Assembly: GCA_016703335.1 (NCBI GenBank)
Contig: JADJCG010000001.1
Location: 186,001 to 250,000 of the forward strand
Origin: Caulobacteraceae bacterium
Lineage (GTDB): Bacteria > Pseudomonadota > Alphaproteobacteria > Caulobacterales > Aquidulcibacteraceae
Direction: 5' to 3'
DNA length: 64,000 bases
In this document: positions 47,284-55,792 of the stretch, piece after piece
Position numbering within the stretch: position 1 is the first letter of the stretch
Layout of the letters: the number at the start of each line of letters is the position of its first letter
Position numbers and translations under genes: made by a program
The notes under the pieces: model-generated
Database searches by the model: none
Seen by the model: only the letters and a program-made list of their open reading frames with translations
Told to the model about the DNA's origin: nothing

Positions 47284-47967
47284 ATGTCACGCACATATTC
47301 CATGGATATGCCGGTACCCGCCCCCTCCGCCCATCACGGCGCGACGCCCAATCATGGCCGGCCAGCTTCCGAGCTGCTTGAAGATCTGATTGAGACGTTT
47401 CCGGGCGAGAGCGTCAGCGTCGGCGAGTTGATCGACCGCTTGGATTCACGCGCGCACGGCATGCTGCTTCTGGTGCTGGCGCTGCCGATGTGCGTGCCGA
47501 ACGTTCCCGGTATTTCGACGATTTTCGGCGTGCTCATGCTCGCGCCGGCTTTGCAAATGGTGTTCGGCTCACGCCGTCTTGTGGTGCCGAAGCGCGTGCG
47601 CGAATGGCGCGTCAGCGGCGAAGCCCTACGGCGCACCTTTCATCTCGCCATCCCATCGCTGAAGCGCGTCGAGTATTTGATCAAACCACGCTGGTCGCGC
47701 CTGACGCGCTTCCCCGCCACCATCCTTGTCGGCCTGCAAACGTTGCTGATGGCGCTGGTGCTGATCCTACCGATCCCGTTCGCCAACTGGCCGCCCGGCA
47801 TGACCGTCGCGATGACGGCGCTCGCCCTGCTTCAACGCGACGGCCGGCTGATGGTGCTCACGATCCCCGCCGCGATCGCGTCAGTCGCGTCCGTCTATTT
47901 CGGCGCCCGCATCGGCATCGTCGTGATCGACAGCGCCATCCAGTGGATCAACGCGCTCTTTACTTGA
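47284..47967 (+). CDS. Exopolysaccharide synthesis protein ExoD family
   Basis: 227-residue inner-membrane protein. The ExoD signature LIDRLDSRAHGMLLLVLALP followed by CVPNVPGISTIFGVLM and APALQMVFG is intact, as is the second helical pair near PIPFANWPPGM. In rhizobia ExoD affects exopolysaccharide and alkali tolerance; the mechanism is not known. Monocistronic. N-terminal His/Pro tail is variable. Confidence 0.92.
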   Translation: MSRTYSMDMPVPAPSAHHGATPNHGRPASELLEDLIETFPGESVSVGELIDRLDSRAHGMLLLVLALPMCVPNVPGISTIFGVLMLAPALQMVFGSRRLVVPKRVREWRVSGEALRRTFHLAIPSLKRVEYLIKPRWSRLTRFPATILVGLQTLLMALVLILPIPFANWPPGMTVAMTALALLQRDGRLMVLTIPAAIASVASVYFGARIGIVVIDSAIQWINALFT

Positions 47968-48005
47968 GCTGAAGCAGCGCTGCTCGCGTCACTCGGCGGG
48001 CCGAT

Positions 48006-48230
48006 TTACCCACTCCCGAACGCCACGAGACAAACCCAAATCACCGCGATGGCGATGGGCACCAGATAGAAAATTTGGCAGCCCCAATAGAGAATAGGCT
48101 GAGACTTTCGTTCGGCGAAGGGGCCGCTGCGCAGATGTGCCCAGCCGGTCGAATGGTTCTTCCAGATAAAGTATGCAGAGACACAGCAGACGAAAACTAA
48201 GGCGAAGATCGCGGTGAGCATTGGCGCCAC
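48006..48230 (-). CDS. Small membrane protein, 74 aa
   Basis: GTG 48230 or ATG 48221. Two hydrophobic helices flank a basic loop (RSGPFAERKSQPILYW); ends VCLVAFGSG, like the 50-aa protein at 45951. It follows the lipoprotein gene by 7 bases on the same strand, so the two are co-transcribed. Function unknown. Confidence 0.6.
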   Translation of the reverse strand: MAPMLTAIFALVFVCCVSAYFIWKNHSTGWAHLRSGPFAERKSQPILYWGCQIFYLVPIAIAVIWVCLVAFGSG

Positions 48231-48237
48231 CGAACTC

Positions 48238-49083
48238 TCAGCAGCTCTTGCGGATCAGCCAACCCAATTGCGCGCCATTGCGATCCACCGCCGCTTCAAC
48301 CGTCCGGCAATTGCGCGCCGATGGGCGCGAGGTGCCCGGCTGAAACTCCGGTTCGCCTTCGCCGTTGCGGCGATCATCGTCCGAGAGCGGCTCGTAAATC
48401 GAAACCGCACCGCCCGTGACAATGCACTCGCGCCGCGAGCCATTGGCTTCACGCACGCGCACCAGCACTTCGCCTTCATCCAGGGGCGACGCGAACGTCA
48501 CCCGGATCGGCGTCGACGATGCGCGCTCAGCACAGGTGTTGATCGCCGGCATCAGCTCCGGCAGGACCGAAGCCCAAGTCGGACGCTCGCCTTCAATCAC
48601 GCCGCGCCGCGCGCAGCCCTGATAAGCGACGCCCTCAAACAGAACATGCGCCGTGTACGGCAGCTCAACGCCGCTCGAGCTGCACGCTTGCTGTGAGATC
48701 GTAATCGTCAGCGGCCCCGCGACGACACGCATGCCGCCGGCGCGATAGTCGCGATTTTCCGGAATGCCGCCGTCCTCGCCCAGACCCGGACGCGTAAACT
48801 GCGCATAATCGTTCAGCAGCGTCAGCTCCCACGCGCCCTCAGCATTGCCGAGCGCGTCGATGCCACCGACCGCTTGGAACTCACCTTCGTATGCCGCGCG
48901 CTGCTCAGCATTCGCCGGCCCACCAAGCGCGGCGAGCGTTTCGGCAGCGATCTGGGCTTCGCGCTCAGCGTTGGAAGGCGATGTCTCGCCCTCTTCAGAC
49001 GTGGGCGCCTGGCGCTGACACGCAGATAAAGCGGCTGCGCCGAGCGCAAGCCCTATCAGCGCACCGCGGATCAAGGTCCGCAT
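48238..49083 (-). CDS. Hypothetical lipoprotein with COG3650-like region
   Basis: 281 residues from ATG 49083, preceded by GAGAGGGGGA. Lipobox LGAAALSAC, then an Ala/Glu-rich linker and a domain with LTITISQQACSSSGVELPYT and VLFEGVAYQGCARR, resembling the small COG3650 domain (C..SG...YP..., G..Y.GCARR). A C-terminal Cys-paired part follows (RRECIVTGG, RNCRTVEAAV, end KSC). Probably periplasm-facing. Divergent from dcm. Confidence 0.65.
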   Translation of the reverse strand: MRTLIRGALIGLALGAAALSACQRQAPTSEEGETSPSNAEREAQIAAETLAALGGPANAEQRAAYEGEFQAVGGIDALGNAEGAWELTLLNDYAQFTRPGLGEDGGIPENRDYRAGGMRVVAGPLTITISQQACSSSGVELPYTAHVLFEGVAYQGCARRGVIEGERPTWASVLPELMPAINTCAERASSTPIRVTFASPLDEGEVLVRVREANGSRRECIVTGGAVSIYEPLSDDDRRNGEGEPEFQPGTSRPSARNCRTVEAAVDRNGAQLGWLIRKSC

Positions 49084-49151
49084 CGGCTTCCCCCTCTCGG
49101 ATCTGCCATCCGAATGGATGTCAGCACCACCATAAGAGTTAGTATAGCCCC

Positions 49152-50291
49152 ATGCAGCGTGATTCCGGCGCCCCACTGTGGGAGTTTTTCGCGGGGGGTG
49201 GCTTAGCCCGCCTCGGGCTCGAACCCGATTTCGCCTGCACCTTCGCCAACGACATCGATTCCGCCAAAGCCAAAGCCTACCGCACGGCCTTTGCGCCCGG
49301 CGAAGACATGCACGAAGGCGACATCTGGAAGCTCACGCCGGCAAAATTGCCTGGCAAGGCGGCATTGGCTTGGGCCTCGTTCCCTTGTCAGGACCTTTCG
49401 CTCGCGGGCGCACGCCGAGGTTTAGCGGCGCCGCGCTCGGGCGCCTTCTGGGGTTTCCACTCCCTGATCGAAAAACTCGGCGACGAAGGCCGCGCACCTG
49501 ACGTGCTCGCGCTAGAAAACGTCACCGGTCTTCTGAGTTCGCACGGTGGCGCCGACTTCGCTGCGCTCATCCATGCGCTCGATGATCTCGGCTATCGCGC
49601 CGGCGCACTCGAAGCCGACGCTGCGATGTTCACGCCGCAATCGCGCCCGCGCCTGTTCGTCATCGCCGCGCGCAACCCGCCGCCGCACCTCATCGCTTCA
49701 GGGCCGAGCGAACCCTTCCATACACAGAGCCTCCGCAACGTCGTCGCGCGCTTGCCCGATGCACAACGCAAGCGCTTCGTCTGGTGGCGCCTCGACACAC
49801 CGCCCAAGCGCAACACCCGCCTCGCAGATCTCCTCGACGAGCACAGCGACGCTTGGGCTAGCGACGAGCAAACGGCCAAACTCGTCTCGCAAATGAGCAC
49901 GCTCCAGCGCACGCGCCTGGAAGCACTTCAAGAAGGCGGGCGGCGCGAAGTCGGCGCCGTTTTCCGCCGCATCCGCATCGAGCACGGCGAGCGCGTACAG
50001 CGCGCAGAAGCGCGGTTTGACGGCCTTGCCGGCTGTTTGCGTACGCCTTCCGGCGGCTCCAGCCGCCAGCTCTTGCTCTTCGTCGAAGGCAAGCAACTAC
50101 GCTCGCGCCTGCTCTCGCCGCGCGAAGCCGCGCGCTTGATGGGCGTGCCCGAGCACTACCCGCTTCCAACCGGACAAACCGCAGCCTTGCACCTCGTCGG
50201 TGACGCTGTCTGCGTGCCAGTCGTGCGCTGGCTTTCGCAACACCTGCTCGCTCCGCTTGCGGGCGCTGCCGCGGCGCGTAAGAGCGCCTAA
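49152..50291 (+). CDS. dcm: DNA (cytosine-5)-methyltransferase
   Basis: 379 residues with the ordered C5-MTase motifs: I WEFFAGGGLARLGL, IV ASFPCQDLSLAGAR (catalytic Cys in PCQ), VI ALENVTGLL, VIII MFTPQSRPRLFVIA and X LHLVGDAVCVPVVRWL. The target-recognition region lies at about residues 200-300. It ends directly before vsr, the normal context for a dcm-type methylase whose deamination products Vsr repairs. No restriction endonuclease gene is adjacent. Confidence 0.96.
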   Translation: MQRDSGAPLWEFFAGGGLARLGLEPDFACTFANDIDSAKAKAYRTAFAPGEDMHEGDIWKLTPAKLPGKAALAWASFPCQDLSLAGARRGLAAPRSGAFWGFHSLIEKLGDEGRAPDVLALENVTGLLSSHGGADFAALIHALDDLGYRAGALEADAAMFTPQSRPRLFVIAARNPPPHLIASGPSEPFHTQSLRNVVARLPDAQRKRFVWWRLDTPPKRNTRLADLLDEHSDAWASDEQTAKLVSQMSTLQRTRLEALQEGGRREVGAVFRRIRIEHGERVQRAEARFDGLAGCLRTPSGGSSRQLLLFVEGKQLRSRLLSPREAARLMGVPEHYPLPTGQTAALHLVGDAVCVPVVRWLSQHLLAPLAGAAAARKSA

Positions 50292-50708
50292 ATGCGCGCC
50301 GACGTTTTCGATCCCGTCAAACGCTCCGCCGTCATGCGCGCCGTTAAATCGCGCGACACGGCGCCTGAACTTAAAGTGCGCACCGCTGTGCGCGATCTCG
50401 GCTACGCGCGGCGCTATCGCCTCAACAACACGGCGCTCCCCGGCAAACCCGATCTCGTCTTCGGCTCCATGCGCAAAGTCATCTTCGTGCACGGCTGCTT
50501 CTGGCACGGTCACGACTGCAAACGCGGCGCACGCCAACCGAAAGACAACGCCGCCTACTGGCGCGCAAAGATCGGCCGCAACGTCGCGCGCGATCGCGCC
50601 ACCCTGAAAACACTCCGCGAAGATGATTGGTCATCACTCGTGATCTGGGAATGCGAGACGCGCAATGCCGATGCGCTCGCGCGCAAGCTCACAAGATTCC
50701 TGCGCTAA
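50292..50708 (+). CDS. vsr: Very-short-patch mismatch endonuclease Vsr
   Basis: 138 residues; starts on the base after the methylase stop. Vsr motifs: AVKSRDTAPELKVR, LPGKPDLVFGSMRKVIFVHG with the catalytic Asp in KPD, and the zinc/active-site HGCFWHGHDC. Nicks 5' of T in T:G mismatches arising by deamination of 5-methylcytosine. The pairing implies that the methylase modifies a fixed site in this genome. Confidence 0.97.
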   Translation: MRADVFDPVKRSAVMRAVKSRDTAPELKVRTAVRDLGYARRYRLNNTALPGKPDLVFGSMRKVIFVHGCFWHGHDCKRGARQPKDNAAYWRAKIGRNVARDRATLKTLREDDWSSLVIWECETRNADALARKLTRFLR

Positions 50709-50718
50709 CGACGCTCCA

Positions 50719-50751
50719 CCCTCGCCTGCGGGGCCGAACCGCAGGCGAGGG
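50719..50751. terminator. Strong hairpin after vsr
   Basis: A 13-bp perfect stem (50719-50731 with 50739-50751) with a 7-base loop. No T tract follows, so termination is uncertain. The 130 bases beyond it, up to 50884, hold nothing recognised. Confidence 0.55.
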
Positions 50752-50883
50752 CGGAGTTCGGGGCGTCGGCGCAACGGGAGGACGCGCGCTGCCGCCCCAA
50801 TTCCACACGCGCCGCCGCCATCAAGGCCGCCAACGGCGCAGCGCCGATCAAACGGAGCACCGGCGGCCTCCGAAGACGCGGTT

Positions 50884-52281
50884 TTAGGCGGCGGTGCTGG
50901 AGCGGGCGGCGACGACAGGCGCATCGAGCGTAAAGGCGAACATCGAGCCTTCGCCCAGCTCGCTCTTCGCCGTGAGCTTGCCGCCCATCAGCTTCGCCAA
51001 GCGCAGCGAGATCGCCAGCCCAATGCCCGGCCCTTCGCCATCAACGCACAAACGCTCGCGCCCAAAAATCAAAGCCAATTGCGAGCGCGACATGCCTGCG
51101 CCCGTGTCAGCGACAACAACGCTCAGCCGCACGCGTGACGCATCGATCGGTTGCGCACTCATCCGCACACGGACGCCCCCATGCGTCGTGTAACGGATCG
51201 CATTGGCAAGCAGATTGAACAACACCTGCCGCACGCGCCCGGCATCGATCTCAATCTGCGCCGGCATCGCCGGATCTACATCGACGAAGAGCTCGAGACT
51301 TTTGTCCTGCGCCGCCGCGCGAAATGCGCTCACAACCCCACGCAGCGTTTCGCGCGGATCGGATGCCTTCGGCTCAATCCGCAGCTGACCGTTCTCAAGC
51401 CGATCGAGATCCGAAAGATCGTTCAGCACCAGGCGCAACACTTCACTCGCCTGCACCAAAGTCGCGATATGCGCGCGGGCTTGCGGTGACTGCGCCGCAC
51501 GCCGCAAATGCTCAGCCGCACCAACCAGCGCCGTCATCGGCGTGCGCAATTCGTCATTCATGCGCTGAATAACGCCACTTTTCGCCGCCGCAGCGGCTGC
51601 CGCAGCCTGACGCTCGCGCAACACCGCAGCTTCGGCCTCAAGCTGCGCCGCATCGGACGCCAGCAAGCTCTTCCAAAGATTGACGCCGAACGCGAGCAAC
51701 AACAGCCCACCCATCAGCGGCATAAGATCGAGCGGATTGCGCGCGCCGTTCAGGAGGTAATCCGCAAGCGGCAGGCCCAGCAGAAACGCGATCGTCGATC
51801 CCGCCCCCGCAACCGAAAGCGACACTGACGAGCGCAACGTCGCCGCCGCGTTCGCAAGACCGCCGAACATGTAAATGATCGCCAGCGTCTCGCCGGGCAC
51901 GTACGGCGAGAACCACAACATCACCGCGATGAGATTGCCGTAAATACTCTGCGCCGCAGTCCAAGCGATAATGCGAGGAAAGCTGCGCGGCGCCTCGCCG
52001 GCCAGGCATTGCTTCAACAACCGCCCGAACACCCAGCCGTCGAACATGATCACCGGCGCGAGCCCAAGCGCCCACAACACCGGCCACGCATTGCCAACAA
52101 CTGATGTCGCGACCGCCGCAACGATGGCGCAGGCCCCAAGCCGCAGCCACATATTGGCCTGCCGCGCGCGGCCAACATTGGCCAAAGCGCGAGCGCGCTT
52201 GGCGCTATCGAGCGCGGGGGATGCGGCTGCCGTCAAAGCAGGCAAGATTGTGACAACAGGCCCCTGAACTTTCGTTAACAT
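50884..52281 (-). CDS. Membrane sensor kinase-like protein lacking the phospho-acceptor His
   Basis: 465 residues: about six N-terminal hydrophobic helices, an Ala-rich coiled linker, a dimerisation/H-box region and a full HATPase domain (N box FNLLANAIRYTT, G1 VVADTGAGMS, G2 GEGPGIGLAISLRLAKLMGG). The H box reads QRMNDELRTPMTAL, where HELRTP is expected: GAC (51553-51555) gives Asp243 in place of His. ATP binding should be intact but autophosphorylation on His is not possible as written. GTG 52287 is an alternative start. No response-regulator gene is adjacent. Confidence 0.88.
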   Translation of the reverse strand: MLTKVQGPVVTILPALTAAASPALDSAKRARALANVGRARQANMWLRLGACAIVAAVATSVVGNAWPVLWALGLAPVIMFDGWVFGRLLKQCLAGEAPRSFPRIIAWTAAQSIYGNLIAVMLWFSPYVPGETLAIIYMFGGLANAAATLRSSVSLSVAGAGSTIAFLLGLPLADYLLNGARNPLDLMPLMGGLLLLAFGVNLWKSLLASDAAQLEAEAAVLRERQAAAAAAAAKSGVIQRMNDELRTPMTALVGAAEHLRRAAQSPQARAHIATLVQASEVLRLVLNDLSDLDRLENGQLRIEPKASDPRETLRGVVSAFRAAAQDKSLELFVDVDPAMPAQIEIDAGRVRQVLFNLLANAIRYTTHGGVRVRMSAQPIDASRVRLSVVVADTGAGMSRSQLALIFGRERLCVDGEGPGIGLAISLRLAKLMGGKLTAKSELGEGSMFAFTLDAPVVAARSSTAA

Positions 52282-52287
52282 CGCCAC

Positions 52288-52326
52288 TTGAACGATCGCT
52301 CAAAAAGGAGTTGAACGTTCATTCAA
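52288..52326. promoter_or_regulatory. Pair of 16-bp TTGAACGnTCnnTCAA sites
   Basis: TTGAACGATCGCTCAA (52288-52303) and TTGAACGTTCATTCAA (52311-52326) are palindrome-like, alike, and 23 bp apart, in the gap between the divergent kinase and SRPBCC genes. The second overlaps the start of the SRPBCC leader. The shape fits tandem operators of a TetR-type dimer; the regulator is not in view. Confidence 0.55.
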
Positions 52327-52337
52327 GGGAGGACGTC

Positions 52338-52877
52338 ATGCGCCTTTTCACGATCGCCTTCGCGGCTACGGCCCTTCTCTCGGCGCCGATCGCCAGCGCC
52401 GAGGTCACGTCGAGTTCGCCGTCCACATTCACGATCCACGTCGAAGCCGAAGTCGCCGCATCACCGCAGGAAGCGTGGCGCGATCTCACCCGCATTGAGC
52501 GCTGGTGGAATTCCGCACACACTTATTCTGGCGATGCCTCAAACCTTCGCCTCGATGCGAGGGCCGGCGGATGCTGGTGCGAACGCTGGGGCAATCGCCA
52601 GTCCGTCGAGCACATGCGCGTCGTCATGGTGACGGAGCACGAAGGCACCCGCACGCTCCGCGCGATCGGCGGATTGGGCCCGCTCCAAGAAATGGGCGTT
52701 ACAGGTGTGCTGACATTCACGATCGAGCCACACCCCAATGGCGCGAAAATTAGAATGAATTATCGCGTATCAGGCGATCCGAGCCTCAACCTCCAGGCGC
52801 TCGCCGCGCCTGTGGATAGCGTGATGACCGAACAGTTTGGCCGCCTAGTTCGGTACTCGTCGGGAACGCTCGACTGA
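52338..52877 (+). CDS. Exported SRPBCC-domain protein
   Basis: 179 residues: signal peptide (ends PIASAEV) and a START-like SRPBCC domain (HVEAEVAASPQEAWRDLTRI near its first strand, IERWWNSAHTYSGDA). These domains bind small hydrophobic ligands. GGGAGG precedes the ATG. An exported version is less common than the cytosolic kind. Probably regulated through the paired palindromes just upstream. Confidence 0.85.
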   Translation: MRLFTIAFAATALLSAPIASAEVTSSSPSTFTIHVEAEVAASPQEAWRDLTRIERWWNSAHTYSGDASNLRLDARAGGCWCERWGNRQSVEHMRVVMVTEHEGTRTLRAIGGLGPLQEMGVTGVLTFTIEPHPNGAKIRMNYRVSGDPSLNLQALAAPVDSVMTEQFGRLVRYSSGTLD

Positions 52878-52970
52878 TTTGCGCGTTCAGCGCAGGCTCA
52901 GAATACCGGCGCCATGTTCCCGACTGGATCGGGCCATATCTCGCGCTCGTTCAATTGGAGGGGTTACCCA

Positions 52971-53621
52971 ATGTTTCGTAAAGCTACTGCCGCGCTCGCG
53001 GTTCTCATCTTCGCTGCTGGTTGCACCACGGTCGATCCGGTCACCGGCGAACGTGAAGCAAACCGCACCGCAAACGGCGCCATCATCGGCGCAATCGTAG
53101 GCGCAGGCGCAGGCACGCTCGCTGGCGGTGACGACCGCCGCAACGCCGCGATCGGCGGCGTGATCGGCGCGCTCGCCGGCGGCGCCATCGGCAACTACAT
53201 GGATCGCACGTATCAGAACTTGCGCGAGCGTCTCGCCGGCACCGGCGTGGGCGTTGAGCGCATCAACCAAGAGAAGATTCTACCGATCTTCCCAGCCGAT
53301 CTCACGTTCGACCTGAACCGTGACACGGTGAAGAGCCAGTTCGTGCCGGTCTTGAATAACACGGGCAGCATTCTGCGCGAGTACGAGCAAACGACCGTCG
53401 ACGTGTACGGCTTCGCCGATTGCACCGGCGCCGATGCGTACAACCAAGACCTCTCGGAACGTCGCGCGAGCAACGTTGCTTCTGTCTTGGCGTCGAACGG
53501 CGTCATCCGTCAGCGCATCATCACGCAAGGCTTCGGTGAATCCCGCCCGGTTACGCAACCGTGCTCGGCCGCCGCAAACCGCCGCGTCGAAGTGACGATC
53601 AGCGCCTTCACCGGCCGCTAA
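52971..53621 (+). CDS. OmpA-family lipoprotein with glycine zipper
   Basis: 216 residues: lipobox LIFAAGCTTV, glycine-zipper segments (NGAIIGAIVGAGAGTLAGG, GGVIGALAGGAIGNYMD) and a C-terminal OmpA peptidoglycan-binding domain with VDVYGFADCTGADAYNQDLS and AANRRVEVTI. It anchors the outer membrane to the cell wall. GGAGGGG precedes the ATG; a terminator follows. Confidence 0.93.
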   Translation: MFRKATAALAVLIFAAGCTTVDPVTGEREANRTANGAIIGAIVGAGAGTLAGGDDRRNAAIGGVIGALAGGAIGNYMDRTYQNLRERLAGTGVGVERINQEKILPIFPADLTFDLNRDTVKSQFVPVLNNTGSILREYEQTTVDVYGFADCTGADAYNQDLSERRASNVASVLASNGVIRQRIITQGFGESRPVTQPCSAAANRRVEVTISAFTGR

Positions 53622-53640
53622 TCGACTGAACCAGACGAAG

Positions 53641-53673
53641 ACGCCGTCGCGCCCAAAGCGCGGCGGCGTTTTT
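53641..53673 (+). terminator. Terminator after the OmpA-family lipoprotein
   Basis: An 11-bp stem with one mismatch (53641-53651 with 53659-53669) runs into TTTTT. Confidence 0.85.
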
Positions 53674-53689
53674 CATTGAGGAGATGAAG

Positions 53690-54140
53690 ATGCGTGCCTT
53701 GATCCTAGTCGCAGCCCTCGCCGCCTGCTCCCCACAGCCAGCGGCCACAACCGAAACGCCGGCGACAACCACCACGGCCGAAGCGCCGAACCCCACCCAA
53801 ACCGCGCTCGCGGAAATGCCGACCTGGGAGACCGCCCGCGCCGCCGGCGTCGATTTCCGCGCCGTTGGCCAAGAGCCCGGCTGGATCGTCGACATCTACA
53901 CCGCCGACCGGATCGTCGCGCTGATCGACTACGGCCAAACCCGCATCGAATTTCCGCGTGGCGCGCCGAGCGCCCCGGCCGAAGGCGCAACGCGCTTCGA
54001 AGCTCAAACCCAGGGCCACACTTTCAATCACCAACCGCCGTTTCCCCTGTGAGGACGCTATGAGCGGCGAGGCCTACCCATCCACGGTCGAGGTCGTGAT
54101 CGATGGCCGTACGCTCAACGGCTGCGGCCGCAGCGTGTAG
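53690..54140 (+). CDS. COG3650-like lipoprotein, frameshifted near 54018
   Basis: Lipobox LVAALAACSPQ and a Thr-rich linker, then RAVGQEPGWIVDIYTADRIV and DYGQTRIEFPRG. The first frame stops at 54052; another frame continues LSITNRRFPCEDAMSGEAYP then VEVVIDGRTLNGCGRSV to 54140, which restores the C..AMSG..YP...GCGR pattern of the COG3650/MliC-like domain. GAGGAG sets the start at 53690. Related in pattern to the lipoprotein at 48238. Confidence 0.75.
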
Positions 54141-54311
54141 GGGCATGATTACGAAACCCCCGCCAAATAAGCGCTCCCGCTGTGTGGCGCCCGCGCACGC
54201 TTCAACCCAAGCCAAACCCCGACGCCGCGATTCAAGTTGTAATGGGGCAATCGGGGTCTAAGGTTTTTGCGTTGTTGGGCCCACGAATGTGGCCACTCGG
54301 GGAGTACGGGG

Positions 54312-55349
54312 ATGTCGAAGAATTTGAAAAAGGCGATTGCGATCGCCGCGTTGTTGGCTGGCACATCTGGCGTCGCGCACGCGACTGAAGGTTGGTACGG
54401 CCGCGCTGATATTGGCTACACGTTCGATGGCGAGTCCGACATCGACGAAACTGGCTTCGGCCAATACACGCTGGGCCATGAGCACGGCTGGTCGGAATAT
54501 CTCGGCCTTGGCTACGCGTTCCAAAACAATTTCCGTCTTGAGGGCGAACTCGGTCACCGCTTCAACGACTTCGACGAAGATGACATCGACACCGAAGCCG
54601 GCCTCAGCGGCAACGGCGAAACCCGTGTTTGGTCGGCCATGGCCAACCTCTTCTATGACTTCAACCGCGGCGGTGCGATCGAGCCGTACGTCGGGCTCGG
54701 CGCCGGCGCTGCGCGCGTGACCACGAACTACGGCAACCATTTCGGCGACGGTGAAGACACTGTTCTCGCCTATCAAGGCCAAGTTGGTTTCGCCGTCGGC
54801 CTCAGCCCACGCTGGGATCTCGATATCGGTTATCGCTACTTCGTCGCCAACGGCGTCGAGGTCGAGCCGACTATCGAGCAAGACTACATGGATCAATCGA
54901 TGACGGTCGGCGTGCGCTATCAGTTCTCGCAACCGCCTGCGCCGCCAGTTGTGGCGCCGCCGGTTCAGCCGCCAGTGCAGCCGCCTGTCGTACAACAACG
55001 CCCGGCGTGCCCGACGTCGGAATTCGTTGTGTACTTCGAGTGGGATCGCTCGAACCTCAACCAAGCGGCGATCGAAACCATCGATGCCGCGGTCAACCGC
55101 GCGCGTCAGTGCAACGTCAGCGGCACGATCGTTGTCGGTCACACCGACACGTCGGGTTCGCCGACCTACAACCAAGGCCTGTCGGAGCGTCGTGCTTCGG
55201 TCGTCCGCGACGCCCTCGTGGCGCGTGGCATGGCTGCCGGTTCGATCCAAACGCAAGCACGCGGCGAAGGCGATCTCGCCCGTCCGACGCGCGACGGTGT
55301 GCGTGAGCCTCTGAACCGCCGTACGGCGGTGACGATCAGCTTCCGCTAA
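54312..55349 (+). CDS. OmpA-family outer-membrane porin-like protein
   Basis: 345 residues: signal peptide ending GVAHATE, eight-strand barrel (GWYGRADIGYTFDGESDIDE onward), a Pro-rich hinge (APPVQPPVQPPVV) and a C-terminal OmpA domain (EFVVYFEWDRSNLNQAAIE, GHTDTSGSPTYNQGLSERRA, LNRRTAVTISF). Links outer membrane and peptidoglycan. GGGGAG precedes the ATG. Followed by its own terminator. Confidence 0.95.
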   Translation: MSKNLKKAIAIAALLAGTSGVAHATEGWYGRADIGYTFDGESDIDETGFGQYTLGHEHGWSEYLGLGYAFQNNFRLEGELGHRFNDFDEDDIDTEAGLSGNGETRVWSAMANLFYDFNRGGAIEPYVGLGAGAARVTTNYGNHFGDGEDTVLAYQGQVGFAVGLSPRWDLDIGYRYFVANGVEVEPTIEQDYMDQSMTVGVRYQFSQPPAPPVVAPPVQPPVQPPVVQQRPACPTSEFVVYFEWDRSNLNQAAIETIDAAVNRARQCNVSGTIVVGHTDTSGSPTYNQGLSERRASVVRDALVARGMAAGSIQTQARGEGDLARPTRDGVREPLNRRTAVTISFR

Positions 55350-55372
55350 TCGCAACAGCTAGAACTAAAGCG

Positions 55373-55402
55373 CGGGCCCAGCGAAAGCTGGGCCCGTTGC
55401 TT
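55373..55402 (+). terminator. Terminator of the OmpA-like gene
   Basis: A 10-bp perfect stem (55373-55382 with 55387-55396), GAAA loop, then TTGCTTTTG. Confidence 0.85.
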
Positions 55403-55420
55403 TTGTGGCTGGTTGTGCAC

Positions 55421-55781
55421 TCAGTCGATGACGGCGCTCGCCTCGATCTCCACCAGCCATTCTGGATCGATGAAGGCAGAGACTTCCACGAACGTGCAGC
55501 CCGGCCGGACATCCGCGAACACTTCGCCGTGCGCCCGCGCCGCTTCGCGCCACTGCGTGATGTCCGTCAGCATGATCCGCGTTCGCGTGACGTGCTTCAC
55601 GTCACCGCCCGCATCCGCAAGCGCGGCCGCGATGATCTCAAGGCAGCGTTTGGTCTGCGCGTAAACGTCCCCCGGGACATTTGCACCAATCGGCGCGGTG
55701 CCCGCCACCTCGATGATGTCGCCGACACGGACCGCACGCGAGCCAACTCGGCGAACCGAAAGAGAAAAGTTTCTTGCGCAC
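55421..55781 (-). CDS. RidA-family enamine/imine deaminase, frameshifted near 55737
   Basis: Clears reactive enamines/imines. GTG 55781 after GAGGAGG gives RKKLFSFGSPS; a shift then gives SRAVRVGDIIEVAGTAPIG and the core VYAQTKRCLEIIAAALADAG, HVTRTRIMLTDITQW with the conserved Arg, and VEVSAFIDPEWLVEIEA. Last gene of the amn - lipoprotein - ridA transcript. Confidence 0.88.
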
Positions 55782-55792
55782 GATTACCTCCT

